Origin: RUG563 sp045589355
GTDB taxonomy: Bacteria > Bacillota > Clostridia > Christensenellales > Aristaeellaceae
Assembly: GCA_045589355.1 (NCBI GenBank)
Contig: JAZNOW010000027.1
Location: 62,001 to 126,000, forward strand
Direction: 5' to 3'
Length of the DNA stretch: 64,000 nucleotides
Positions 57,281 through 64,000 of this stretch are shown here, one piece after another (positions within the stretch are counted from its first letter, which is position 1; each line of letters starts with the position of its first letter). Both the position numbers and the translations under genes were made by a program. The notes beneath the pieces are model-generated. The model was not told the origin of the DNA, made no database searches, and saw only the letters and a program-made list of their open reading frames with translations.

Positions 57281-58924
57281 TCAATAATTGTATTCGATCA
57301 CCTGCTGGATCACCCGATAGACGGATGTGCACAGCTTTTCCCGCTTATATTCCGTTCCGTTCCGCTTGTAAATCTTGTAGGTATCCACCACATACCCGGT
57401 GCGGGCTTTTTTCTTTTCTTTGGTGGTGCCGTACGGAAGGGCGGTGTTCATTTCCATCAAAGGCTCCGCCGGCGGGTCGGTAACATCCACCACCTGGGAT
57501 ACCAGGTCCCGGCTTTCTCCGGCGCCCAGCGATGCGCCGTAAATCTCCACCGTGCATTTGCGGTTATTGTAATACGCCACAATGAAAATGGGGGTTGACC
57601 GGTCGTTCCGGAAAACAAAATCCAGATTGGGCCAGTTGACCGTTGCATCCCTGCCTTTATCCACATAGTTGGAAGGCCAGGTATGGGGATAGCGGGTGAT
57701 GATGGTCATATCCGCCATAACGGCTGCATTGAACAACGTACTGGATACCTGACATACCCCGCCGCCCACTTCATCCACCGTGGTACCACCGGCAATGGCA
57801 GCAGCCGGCAGATACCCTTTCTGGGTGGTGCGCTGGCCGGTTGCCGCATTGAAAGAGAAGGTTTCCCCCGGCATCACCACCGTGCCGGATACCGCCTGTG
57901 CTGCCAGGTTTACGTTGTTGTTGCGGTTGGCATCGGAAGTGGTTTGGGTGGTATAGCTGGAAATAAGGGAAAAGGAGTTCATCAGTTCCACCTTGGTCAC
58001 GGTAGGCATGGTTTTTTTCGCTTCCACGTTGATGGTAGCGCCATAATCATGTCGGCTCAGGCACCGGATCAGGGTATCATACAGCGCGTCCCCATCCACT
58101 TCCATGCCCATTTGCTCATTGGTAAAAGTAAAGCTGCGGGTGGAAAAATCAAAGCTGGCAATCTGTGCATCCACCGGGTCGCAGTTCACCGTTTCCGAAA
58201 TGATGCCCACCAATTCCCGCACGGTAGCAGGATCATACGTCACTTCCGTGTACAGGTACGCCGCATTGGAAACGGTGTGGTATAGATGCTGATAACGGTA
58301 TTCCATGGGGGTCACACCGCTGCCGATGGTTTCCGTGGTGCCTTTTCTGCCGAAGGCATAGGCCGTGTCCAGCACCGCGTCAATGTTTCGCTGCACCGGC
58401 AGCTGCTGCCCGGTCAGCACCCACTGATAGCCTTCTACATTCACCGTGATGTTCAATTCCTGCAAATCATAGCCGGCGCTTTGCAAAAGGGCAGCTTTCG
58501 CCTGCTCCCGCGTCATGCCGCCGACGTGCACATTATCCACAATCACGCCCTGGGCAAAAGTCTGCTGGGATACTACATTCAGTTTTTTCTCAAATTCCAC
58601 ATTGGGTTCGTACATTCTGTATACGCCAAAGCCAATCAGCGCCAGAATCATCAGGCAAATAAACGAAACCATGGCCCACAGCGCCGTCCGGTTTTTCCTG
58701 CGCTGTACAGGCGCAGGATTCCATGCCGGCTGCTGGTATTGGGGCTGGCCGAAGGCGTTCGGATAGAAGTTTTCCTCTTCCTGCGCTTCATATGCCTGGT
58801 CGGGATAAGGCACATATTCCTGAGGCTGCTGCTGAAAAAACTGCGTCGGCCTCTCTTCCGGGAAAACAGGCCGCAGCGGAGGTTGCGGTGCGTTCTTTTT
58901 CCTGTATCGGTCCATGCGTGCCAC
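57281..58924 (-). CDS. VanW family membrane-anchored protein
   Basis: A 547-residue protein: cytoplasmic N-terminus rich in Pro, Gln and Tyr (1-80), one membrane helix (about 85-105), two peptidoglycan-binding-4-like domains (about 125-240 and 250-340) and a VanW domain (about 350-480) with GETFSFNAATGQRT, GGGVCQVSSTLFNAA and PNLDFVFRN. The tail has a beta-rich G5-like segment. Outer cell-wall location is likely; function unknown, VanW is an accessory in vancomycin clusters. GTG start at 58924 with AAGGAGGG, 7 bases upstream. Confidence 0.9.
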   Translation of the reverse strand: MARMDRYRKKNAPQPPLRPVFPEERPTQFFQQQPQEYVPYPDQAYEAQEEENFYPNAFGQPQYQQPAWNPAPVQRRKNRTALWAMVSFICLMILALIGFGVYRMYEPNVEFEKKLNVVSQQTFAQGVIVDNVHVGGMTREQAKAALLQSAGYDLQELNITVNVEGYQWVLTGQQLPVQRNIDAVLDTAYAFGRKGTTETIGSGVTPMEYRYQHLYHTVSNAAYLYTEVTYDPATVRELVGIISETVNCDPVDAQIASFDFSTRSFTFTNEQMGMEVDGDALYDTLIRCLSRHDYGATINVEAKKTMPTVTKVELMNSFSLISSYTTQTTSDANRNNNVNLAAQAVSGTVVMPGETFSFNAATGQRTTQKGYLPAAAIAGGTTVDEVGGGVCQVSSTLFNAAVMADMTIITRYPHTWPSNYVDKGRDATVNWPNLDFVFRNDRSTPIFIVAYYNNRKCTVEIYGASLGAGESRDLVSQVVDVTDPPAEPLMEMNTALPYGTTKEKKKARTGYVVDTYKIYKRNGTEYKREKLCTSVYRVIQQVIEYNY

Positions 58925-58955
58925 GGTCTGTCCCTCCTTTCAAAAAACATACTTT

Positions 58956-58985
58956 GTTCTGTTTTATTGTACCCCGTTCTGTTTG
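58956..58985 (-). promoter_or_regulatory. Two direct repeats AACAGAAC at the VanW promoter
   Basis: On the minus strand CAAACAGAAC (58985-58976) lies in the spacer and AAAACAGAAC (58965-58956) just after the -10 box, 20 bases apart, about two helical turns on one DNA face. The same core occurs at the methyltransferase promoter near 62500. Confidence 0.5.
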
Positions 58986-58994
58986 CTTTGTCAA
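58966..58994 (-). promoter_or_regulatory. Promoter of the VanW-TetR-GNAT operon
   Basis: TTGACA (58989-58994) and TACAAT (58966-58971) on the minus strand, 17-base spacer. The -35 box overlaps the stop codon of the upstream GTPase gene. Confidence 0.8.
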
Positions 58995-61639
58995 TCTGGT
59001 TGTCTTTCCTGCCATGCCTTGTGCATCGCCTGGGCCATGCCGTTCTGATGGGCCATATGCCGGTTGTATTCGGCAAGATAGGCTCTTATTTCTCCGTTTG
59101 CGCTTTCCACTTCCCGCAGAAATTCCTTGGCCGATACGCGCAGCGCACCATGGCCAAGAATGATCACCTGTTCCAATGCGTCGGACGTAGCCACCCGCAC
59201 GCGGTAGCGCTTGCCCAGGTCGTACGTGGCCTTTTCAATATAGTTATCCGCCGTTTCTGCTTCTTTGGTATACACCACGTGGATGTTATCCGCTTTTTCC
59301 ACGCTGCCGGGGTTCCTGTGCACTTTGTAGGCGTCAAACACCACAATGATCTCGTAGGGCCTTACACCCCTGAAATTGCACAGAATATCCACCAGCATCT
59401 GCCTTGCAGTTTCAAGGTTTTGCTTTGCCGCTTCTTTTAATGCATCCCAGGCAAAAATGATGTTGTATCCGTCCACCAGCAAATATTCCTTTTCCAGCGG
59501 CATAAACACTTTTTCGCTTTCCATCAGCGCCGCCGTTTTGGGCGAAGGCCTGAAGGCGTGCTGCTTCACCGGCCCATAGGTTCTTTCGAAAATGGCCATC
59601 AGTTCTTTGTCGTCTTCCAGGGAGCCGGTGTATGCCTTGCGCCGGGCCGGCGGCTGGACGGGCGCTATTTCTTCTTTTTTCGGGGCCAGCACGCCGGTAT
59701 CAATGTGCTGGTACTTGGGCACTTCATCCCATTTCACCATAAAGCCTGCGCCATGGGAACAGAAAACAGAATCCGGGCTGTTATCCACATCCCGCTCCGG
59801 ATCATACCCCATTACCCTGATCACCTTTTCCCCATCCCGGCACGGCAGATAACCGCACAGCACGCAATTCACCCGCCCACGCCCTTTGGCATAGGCCATC
59901 ACTTCCCGGGCATAGTGCCTGCTTTCGCTGACGGGCACTTTTGCCTTCAGGCACACACTGCCAAGGCTGGTTTCCGGTGCATCAAAGGTACCGCCCATCA
60001 ACTGAATATCATGCATGGCGCGGCCAAGACAATCCTCCGGCAAGGTAAGCGTCATTTCATACCAGGGTTCCAACAACACGCTTTTTGCCTGCATCAGCCC
60101 CTGGCGTACCGCACGGTATGTGGCCTGGCGGAAATCCCCGCCTTCGGTGTGTTTCAAATGTGCCCGACCGGCAATGAGCGTAATGCGCATATCGGTTATG
60201 GGCGATCCTGTCAGCACACCCAGATGGGTCTTCTCCATCAGGTGGGTCAAAATCAGCCGCTGCCAGTTCCTATCCAGTTCATCTTCCGGGCATTTGCTGG
60301 TCAGCAGCAATCCGCTGCCCCTGGGAGCCGGCTCCATCAGCAAATGCACTTCCGCATAATGGCGCAAAGGCTCATAATGCCCCACGCCTTCCACCTTATT
60401 TTCAATGGTTTCCCGGTACAAAATGCTGCCTTCGCCAAAGGATACATCCATGTCGTACCGGTCTTTCAGCATCCGCTGCAGGATTTCCACCTGCACTTCC
60501 CCCATCAGCTGTACATGGATTTCTTTGCTTTTTTCCTGCCATACCACCTGCAGTTGGGGGTCTTCCTCCTGCAATTGCCGCATCCGCTGCAGCGCAATGA
60601 CGGGATCATCTTTATCGGAAAGCTCCATATGGTAGGTGAATACCGGGCTCAGGATGGGTTCTGCTCCCTTTTTTTCATAGCCAAAGCCATCCCCTACCTT
60701 TGTGAAATTCAGCCCTGTCACGGCGCAAATTTCGCCTGCTTTTGCCACATCCCGCTGCTCAAAACGCAATCCCGAATAGAAACGGAGCTGGCTCACCTTT
60801 TCTTCCCATATTTCTTCGGTGGTGGGCACCCCTTCTTTTTTGTTGGTCAGCACCTGACGTACATTCAATTCCCCGCCGGTGATCTTCATATAGGTCAGCC
60901 TTGCACCCTTTTCGTCCCGGCCGATTTTATACACCACTGCACCAAAGCGGCTGGGATACTGGGCCCTTGGGCCATACATTTCCAGTCCATCCAGCAATTC
61001 ATCAATTCCCTGCATCCGAAGGGCGGAGCCAAAGTAACAGGGAAACATCTTCCGGGCGGAAACAAAGTTGCGTACCGTTTCTTCCGCTACTTTCCCTGTT
61101 TCCAGGTAGGTATTCAGTGTTTCATCATCGCCGCACAGGGCAATCTGCTCCCCTGCTTCTTCGCTCATCATGTCCACGCAATTGGCGTCCAGCTTTTCCC
61201 GTATTTCCTCCATTCGTTTTTGCCGGTCCGCACCATCCATGTCCATCTTGTTGATAAACAAAAAAACGGGGATCTGATAGCTTTCCAGCAGTTTCCACAG
61301 CGTTTCCGTATGCCCCTGCACGCCGTCGGTTCCGCTGATCACCAGCACCGCCCCGTCCAGCACCTGCAATGTGCGCTCCATTTCGCTGGAAAAGTCCACG
61401 TGACCCGGCGTATCCATCAGGGTAAACGCTGTTTCTTTCCATGCCAAACGAGCCTGCTTGGAAAAAATGGTAATGCCGCGTTCCCTTTCCTGGATATCCG
61501 TGTCCAGAAAAGCATCCTTATGGTCCACTCTGCCCATTTTTCGCAAAGCACCCGAAGTATACAAAAGCGCTTCGGACAGGGTGGTTTTCCCGGCATCTAC
61601 ATGGGCCAATAAACCCAGAATCATTTTTCTCTGCTGCAC
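58991..61639 (-). CDS. TetM/EF-G-like ribosomal GTPase fused to a Rae1/YacP-like NYN nuclease
   Basis: An 882-residue two-part protein. Residues about 1-650 are a full translational GTPase of the tetracycline ribosomal-protection type: AHVDAGKTT, ERGITI, DTPGHVD, NKMD and a domain IV/V part with LTGSPITDMRITLIAGRAHLKHTE. After a Pro/Lys linker (about 655-715) comes an NYN/PIN-like domain (717-882): VDGYN, VVFDAY, ETADNYIE, VATSDALEQ, with Asp723, Asp769, Asp798 and Asp820 in the positions of the four catalytic acids. Family knowledge: Rae1/YacP cuts mRNA in the ribosomal A site. I infer a GTPase that puts a nuclease onto stalled ribosomes. GTG start at 61639 with GGAGAG; follows the methyltransferase by 20 bases. 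Confidence 0.88.
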   Translation of the reverse strand: MQQRKMILGLLAHVDAGKTTLSEALLYTSGALRKMGRVDHKDAFLDTDIQERERGITIFSKQARLAWKETAFTLMDTPGHVDFSSEMERTLQVLDGAVLVISGTDGVQGHTETLWKLLESYQIPVFLFINKMDMDGADRQKRMEEIREKLDANCVDMMSEEAGEQIALCGDDETLNTYLETGKVAEETVRNFVSARKMFPCYFGSALRMQGIDELLDGLEMYGPRAQYPSRFGAVVYKIGRDEKGARLTYMKITGGELNVRQVLTNKKEGVPTTEEIWEEKVSQLRFYSGLRFEQRDVAKAGEICAVTGLNFTKVGDGFGYEKKGAEPILSPVFTYHMELSDKDDPVIALQRMRQLQEEDPQLQVVWQEKSKEIHVQLMGEVQVEILQRMLKDRYDMDVSFGEGSILYRETIENKVEGVGHYEPLRHYAEVHLLMEPAPRGSGLLLTSKCPEDELDRNWQRLILTHLMEKTHLGVLTGSPITDMRITLIAGRAHLKHTEGGDFRQATYRAVRQGLMQAKSVLLEPWYEMTLTLPEDCLGRAMHDIQLMGGTFDAPETSLGSVCLKAKVPVSESRHYAREVMAYAKGRGRVNCVLCGYLPCRDGEKVIRVMGYDPERDVDNSPDSVFCSHGAGFMVKWDEVPKYQHIDTGVLAPKKEEIAPVQPPARRKAYTGSLEDDKELMAIFERTYGPVKQHAFRPSPKTAALMESEKVFMPLEKEYLLVDGYNIIFAWDALKEAAKQNLETARQMLVDILCNFRGVRPYEIIVVFDAYKVHRNPGSVEKADNIHVVYTKEAETADNYIEKATYDLGKRYRVRVATSDALEQVIILGHGALRVSAKEFLREVESANGEIRAYLAEYNRHMAHQNGMAQAMHKAWQERQPD

Positions 61640-61659
61640 AGTTTTTCTCTCCGCTGTTT

Positions 61660-62445
61660 TTATTCCGGCTTTCGGGCCAGCTGCAAATCCATGGTATCAA
61701 AAATGGTGATCACGCCGCCCATGCGGTTGATAGCCTGTTCAATCTCTGCAAAGAACCGACCTCTTGTTTCCTTTTCAATGGCGATATGATCGGAATATGT
61801 ACCCAGCAGCTGAATATATTCCGCTGCGGTAAAATCCCTTGTGCGGTGGAACAAATGGTGCTGAACATCCACAAAACCGTATTTCATGGCGATTTCCGCA
61901 CGCTTCCTGGCCTTTTCGTCTGTATATTCGTCCGATGCAAGGGTGCCGGGCATATAAACCGCATACACTTCCTGCAAGGCTTCGTGCATACCCGGGCGGC
62001 TTTTGTCCTTATAGGGGTGATTGGCAAACCGCGCAAAAGCACCGCCTTTCTTCAGGCAATCAAATACCTTTTTGTATCCCACTTCTTCCGGCACCCAATG
62101 GAACGCCGACGCGGAATACACAAGATCATACTGTTCCTTTTCCAGCACCGTTTCTTCAAATTTTCCCTGCACGGCAGAAAAACCCGCATATTCAGTAAAT
62201 TTTTCCCGGCACAAAGTGCAAAAGTTTTCTCCCGGTTCCACGGCCAGCACACTACAACCGGTATCCAGCACCGGCTTTGTTGCCTGGCCGCCGCCAATGC
62301 CCACTTCAACCGCTTTTGAACCTGCGCAGAGCGGTTGATAGGAAAACAGCGTATCGTATAATTCTTTTGGATAACCGGGCCGCAGCTTTTCGTATGTCTT
62401 TGCCACGGTATCAAAGGTCCATCCCAATCCCTGAATCACCGGCAT
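61660..62445 (-). CDS. Class I SAM-dependent methyltransferase (UbiE/Methyltransf_11-like)
   Basis: A 261-residue methyltransferase. It starts GLGWTFDTVAKTYEKLRPGYP, a pattern of small-molecule methyltransferases, and has the SAM motif AVEVGIGGGQATKPVLDTG (near residue 48), LAVEPGENF (acidic residue of motif II), DLVYSASAFHWV and LKKGGAFARFAN. Substrate unknown. ATG at 62445 with GGAGG upstream. First in a two-gene unit with the GTPase-nuclease fusion. Confidence 0.87.
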   Translation of the reverse strand: MPVIQGLGWTFDTVAKTYEKLRPGYPKELYDTLFSYQPLCAGSKAVEVGIGGGQATKPVLDTGCSVLAVEPGENFCTLCREKFTEYAGFSAVQGKFEETVLEKEQYDLVYSASAFHWVPEEVGYKKVFDCLKKGGAFARFANHPYKDKSRPGMHEALQEVYAVYMPGTLASDEYTDEKARKRAEIAMKYGFVDVQHHLFHRTRDFTAAEYIQLLGTYSDHIAIEKETRGRFFAEIEQAINRMGGVITIFDTMDLQLARKPE

Positions 62446-62481
62446 GCTGTTTCCTCCATATTTTCCGTTCAATTCCCGTTA

Positions 62482-62510
62482 ATCATACCACAGTCTGTTC
62501 TGTTATTCAA
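62482..62510 (-). promoter_or_regulatory. Promoter of the methyltransferase-GTPase/nuclease unit with an AACAGAAC element
   Basis: TTGAAT (62505-62510) and TATGAT (62482-62487), minus strand, 17-base spacer with extended TGG. The spacer begins AACAGAAC (62504-62497), same core and orientation as at the VanW promoter. Confidence 0.7.
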
Positions 62511-62559
62511 GTTTCCCGCGGTCAAAATGAGCCGAAGTTATGCCTGCATTACCCATCTG

Positions 62560-62588
62560 TTGACAGATAACGACGAATATGCTATATT
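62560..62588 (+). promoter_or_regulatory. Promoter of the NUDIX gene
   Basis: TTGACA (62560-62565) and TATATT (62583-62588), 17-base spacer. Confidence 0.75.
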
Positions 62589-62613
62589 TTCCCAAACAAA
62601 GGAGGGATGCTGT

Positions 62614-63081
62614 ATGGATCATGAAAATACCAACTGGGGCCAGAGTGTAACAGCCGTGGTGATCCGTGACGGGAAAGTATTGCTGGCCCGGCACACGTAT
62701 GGAGCCGGTGCCGGAAAGCTCATCATCCCCGGCGGTTATGTAAACTTCGGTGAATCCCCGGAAGAGGCTGTCAAACGCGAATACATGGAAGAAACCAATA
62801 TTGAGATTGCCCCAAAGGATATCATCGGCATTCGTTTTAACGTAAAATGCTGGTACATCGCTTTCCATGCGGATTATGTATCCGGCGAAGCCAAATCCGA
62901 TGCAAACGAAAACAGCGAAGTGATCTGGATGGACGTGCAGGAAGCCCTCACCCGGGATGACGTTCCCGGGCTCACCAAGCATCTCATCCATAGCGCCATT
63001 TCCGGTAAAGACGGTCTTACTTACAATCCTTCCTACACCACCAAAGAATCCCTTGCCCCCTATTCGCTTTATTGCCTGTAA
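62614..63081 (+). CDS. NUDIX hydrolase
   Basis: A 155-residue hydrolase of nucleoside diphosphate derivatives. The NUDIX box is GGYVNFGESPEEAVKREYMEET (in two parts: GGYVNFGESPEEA and VKREYMEET, near residues 43-64), fitting Gx5Ex7REUxEE. SVTAVVIRDGKVLLARHTYG precedes it. Metal is probably Mg2+ or Mn2+; substrate open (NADH, ADP-ribose or oxidised nucleotide). ATG at 62614 with AAAGGAGGG upstream. Monocistronic. Confidence 0.92.
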   Translation: MDHENTNWGQSVTAVVIRDGKVLLARHTYGAGAGKLIIPGGYVNFGESPEEAVKREYMEETNIEIAPKDIIGIRFNVKCWYIAFHADYVSGEAKSDANENSEVIWMDVQEALTRDDVPGLTKHLIHSAISGKDGLTYNPSYTTKESLAPYSLYCL

Positions 63082-63104
63082 GCATTCATGTACAATAATT
63101 TCGA

Positions 63105-63150
63105 AAATCCCTCTGAATGGTATTGAAACCACGCAGAGGGGATTTTTTAT
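63105..63150. terminator. Terminator between NUDIX and phosphoesterase genes
   Basis: AAATCCCTCTG (63105-63115) pairs with CAGAGGGGATTT (63134-63145) with a loop of 18 bases and one bulge, then TTTATTTT. Converging genes share it. Confidence 0.75.
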
Positions 63151-63998
63151 TTTGTTCTTTTCAACACATGGCTTTGAGCAACAGGATGCACGTCCACCCC
63201 GTTCCAGCGGTAATCCACAATGCCCACGTCTTCCGGACACAGGCCGACAAAATCACTTGCCATGCCCTGAATGCGAATTTCATCCTCATCCAGCTCCACG
63301 ATCACGTGCAAAGGATCTCTGTAAAACAGGTTTTCCACCTGCCTGCCATCCGCGCTCCACCAGCAAAACTGAGAAGCGGAGCTGACCGTATAATACGGCA
63401 CGCCGTTGACATATTTCAAATCGCTTCCGTGATCGTGGCCGTTCATGCAAAGCAGCACGTTCTTCCCTTCAAAAATCCGCTGGATATCCTCCTTGTTGGC
63501 AATGCCACGGCGCATGAAGGGGTTCACCAGGCTCATATGAGAAAACACAATGCATTTTTTCCCATCGCTCAATTGCTCTTCCAGCCATTCCAGCTGTTCC
63601 CTGGGTACCCATGGATACAGGGAAGGAATCCGCTGTTTATTGGGAAAATGGTATTCCCCCTGTTCGCTTTTCCAATAGCAGGTGTCCAGAATGATGAACC
63701 TATATTCCCCTGCCTCAAAGGCTTCATAAGGCTTGTCTTTCCCCAGAAACCGAAGAGAATAGCCAATTTCCCAGTCCTGCACATCATGATTGCCGATGGT
63801 ATGATAAACCTTGATGCCGCAGCTGCGTATTTTTTCCATCACAGGGGAATAGGTTTCGGTGGGAAAGCACAAATCACCCAGCGATACAATGAAGTCCACC
63901 TGTTCTTCTTTCGCGTGGTTCAAAATGCGTTCCAGCCGCTGCATTCCGTCCATGCAGTCTTCCATGTGCAGATCGCCAAACACCAGAAAACGGATCAT
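63147..63998 (-). CDS. Calcineurin-like metallophosphoesterase
   Basis: A 283-residue cytoplasmic enzyme, complete, with the ATG just two bases inside the right edge. The metal-binding blocks are all present: FGDLHME (D-x-H, residues 8-12), VSLGDLCF (GD), IGNHDVQ (GNHD near residue 70), FSHMSL and MNGHDHGSD (GHxH near 190). Similar to CpdA/3',5'-cyclic nucleotide phosphodiesterase-like and YmdB-type families; substrate not readable. The upstream context is outside the window. Confidence 0.9.
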   Translation of the reverse strand: MIRFLVFGDLHMEDCMDGMQRLERILNHAKEEQVDFIVSLGDLCFPTETYSPVMEKIRSCGIKVYHTIGNHDVQDWEIGYSLRFLGKDKPYEAFEAGEYRFIILDTCYWKSEQGEYHFPNKQRIPSLYPWVPREQLEWLEEQLSDGKKCIVFSHMSLVNPFMRRGIANKEDIQRIFEGKNVLLCMNGHDHGSDLKYVNGVPYYTVSSASQFCWWSADGRQVENLFYRDPLHVIVELDEDEIRIQGMASDFVGLCPEDVGIVDYRWNGVDVHPVAQSHVLKRTK

Positions 63999-64000
63999 TC

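Noticed and set aside
58991..61639. Calling the GTPase an ordinary tetracycline-resistance gene
   Set aside because: The TetM-like part is diverged and the C-terminal NYN nuclease is not found in typical Tet proteins; no mobile element or resistance context is seen.

Overview
The window reads as a chromosomal segment of an anaerobic, endospore-forming Clostridia-type Firmicute, probably a gut or rumen lineage that eats plant polysaccharide. The reasons are the Firmicute-type gene order (yicC-gmk-rpoZ-coaBC-priA-def-fmt; ylxM-ffh-rpsP-khpA-rimM-trmD), sporulation genes (dpaA, dpaB, spoIIE, an FtsK/SpoIIIE translocase), a bifurcating transhydrogenase (NfnAB), strong AGGAGG ribosome-binding sites, and TTGACA/TATAAT promoters. 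Base composition looks moderately GC-rich by eye and is fairly even, apart from an AT-rich patch near 48.1-48.7 kb. I see no rRNA, CRISPR array, insertion sequence, prophage or replication origin.

Layout. 1-7.3 kb (minus): a housekeeping operon from yicC to fmt (fmt cut by the left edge), with an M50-type membrane protease inserted between yicC and gmk. 7.4-12 kb (minus): a small secreted protein, tRNA-Leu(GAG), then the translation/secretion operon ylxM-ffh-rpsP-khpA-rimM-trmD. 12-22 kb: a hemicellulose region with a secreted GH10 xylanase, a GH39 xylosidase, a DtxR/MntR-type repressor, a zinc-ribbon protein with a long leader, XRE and AraC regulators, an alpha/alpha-toroid protein, a sugar isomerase-like TIM barrel and two tandem esterases. 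22-28 kb (minus): dpaA-dpaB, a secreted protein, FtsK/SpoIIIE and an acetyltransferase, behind a candidate sigma-K promoter. 28-35.6 kb: an acetyltransferase with prmA, a secreted cysteine/histidine repeat protein, a YegP-like pair, NfnAB and a degenerate E2-like acyltransferase. 35.7-40.5 kb: a ten-module SdrD-B-like secreted protein coupled to a ComEA-like HhH protein, then a convergent comF. 40.6-48 kb (plus): seven tightly packed genes (GntR, PepF, Lrp, aminotransferase, CapA-like, degenerate isopropylmalate-dehydrogenase-like, alkaline-phosphatase-like). 48.7-55 kb: SpoIIE, an SH3 protein, an RNA methyltransferase, a pseudouridine synthase and tgt. 55-64 kb: DUF2975 plus XRE, a VanW-TetR-GNAT operon, a methyltransferase with a TetM/EF-G-like GTPase fused to an NYN nuclease, a NUDIX hydrolase and a metallophosphoesterase.

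The most interesting item is at 58991-61639: an EF-G/TetM-type ribosomal GTPase whose C-terminus is a Rae1/YacP-like NYN nuclease with all four active-site aspartates. It lies behind a methyltransferase gene. The promoter of that pair shares an AACAGAAC element with the neighbouring VanW-TetR-GNAT promoter, so the TetR protein may control both units. This would be a regulated device for acting on, and cutting mRNA in, stalled ribosomes. Other notable items are two likely pseudoenzymes, the palindromes flanking the DUF2975 promoter, and the structured leader of the zinc-ribbon gene.

All calls come from reading the sequence. Family names are recognised from motifs, not from searches.
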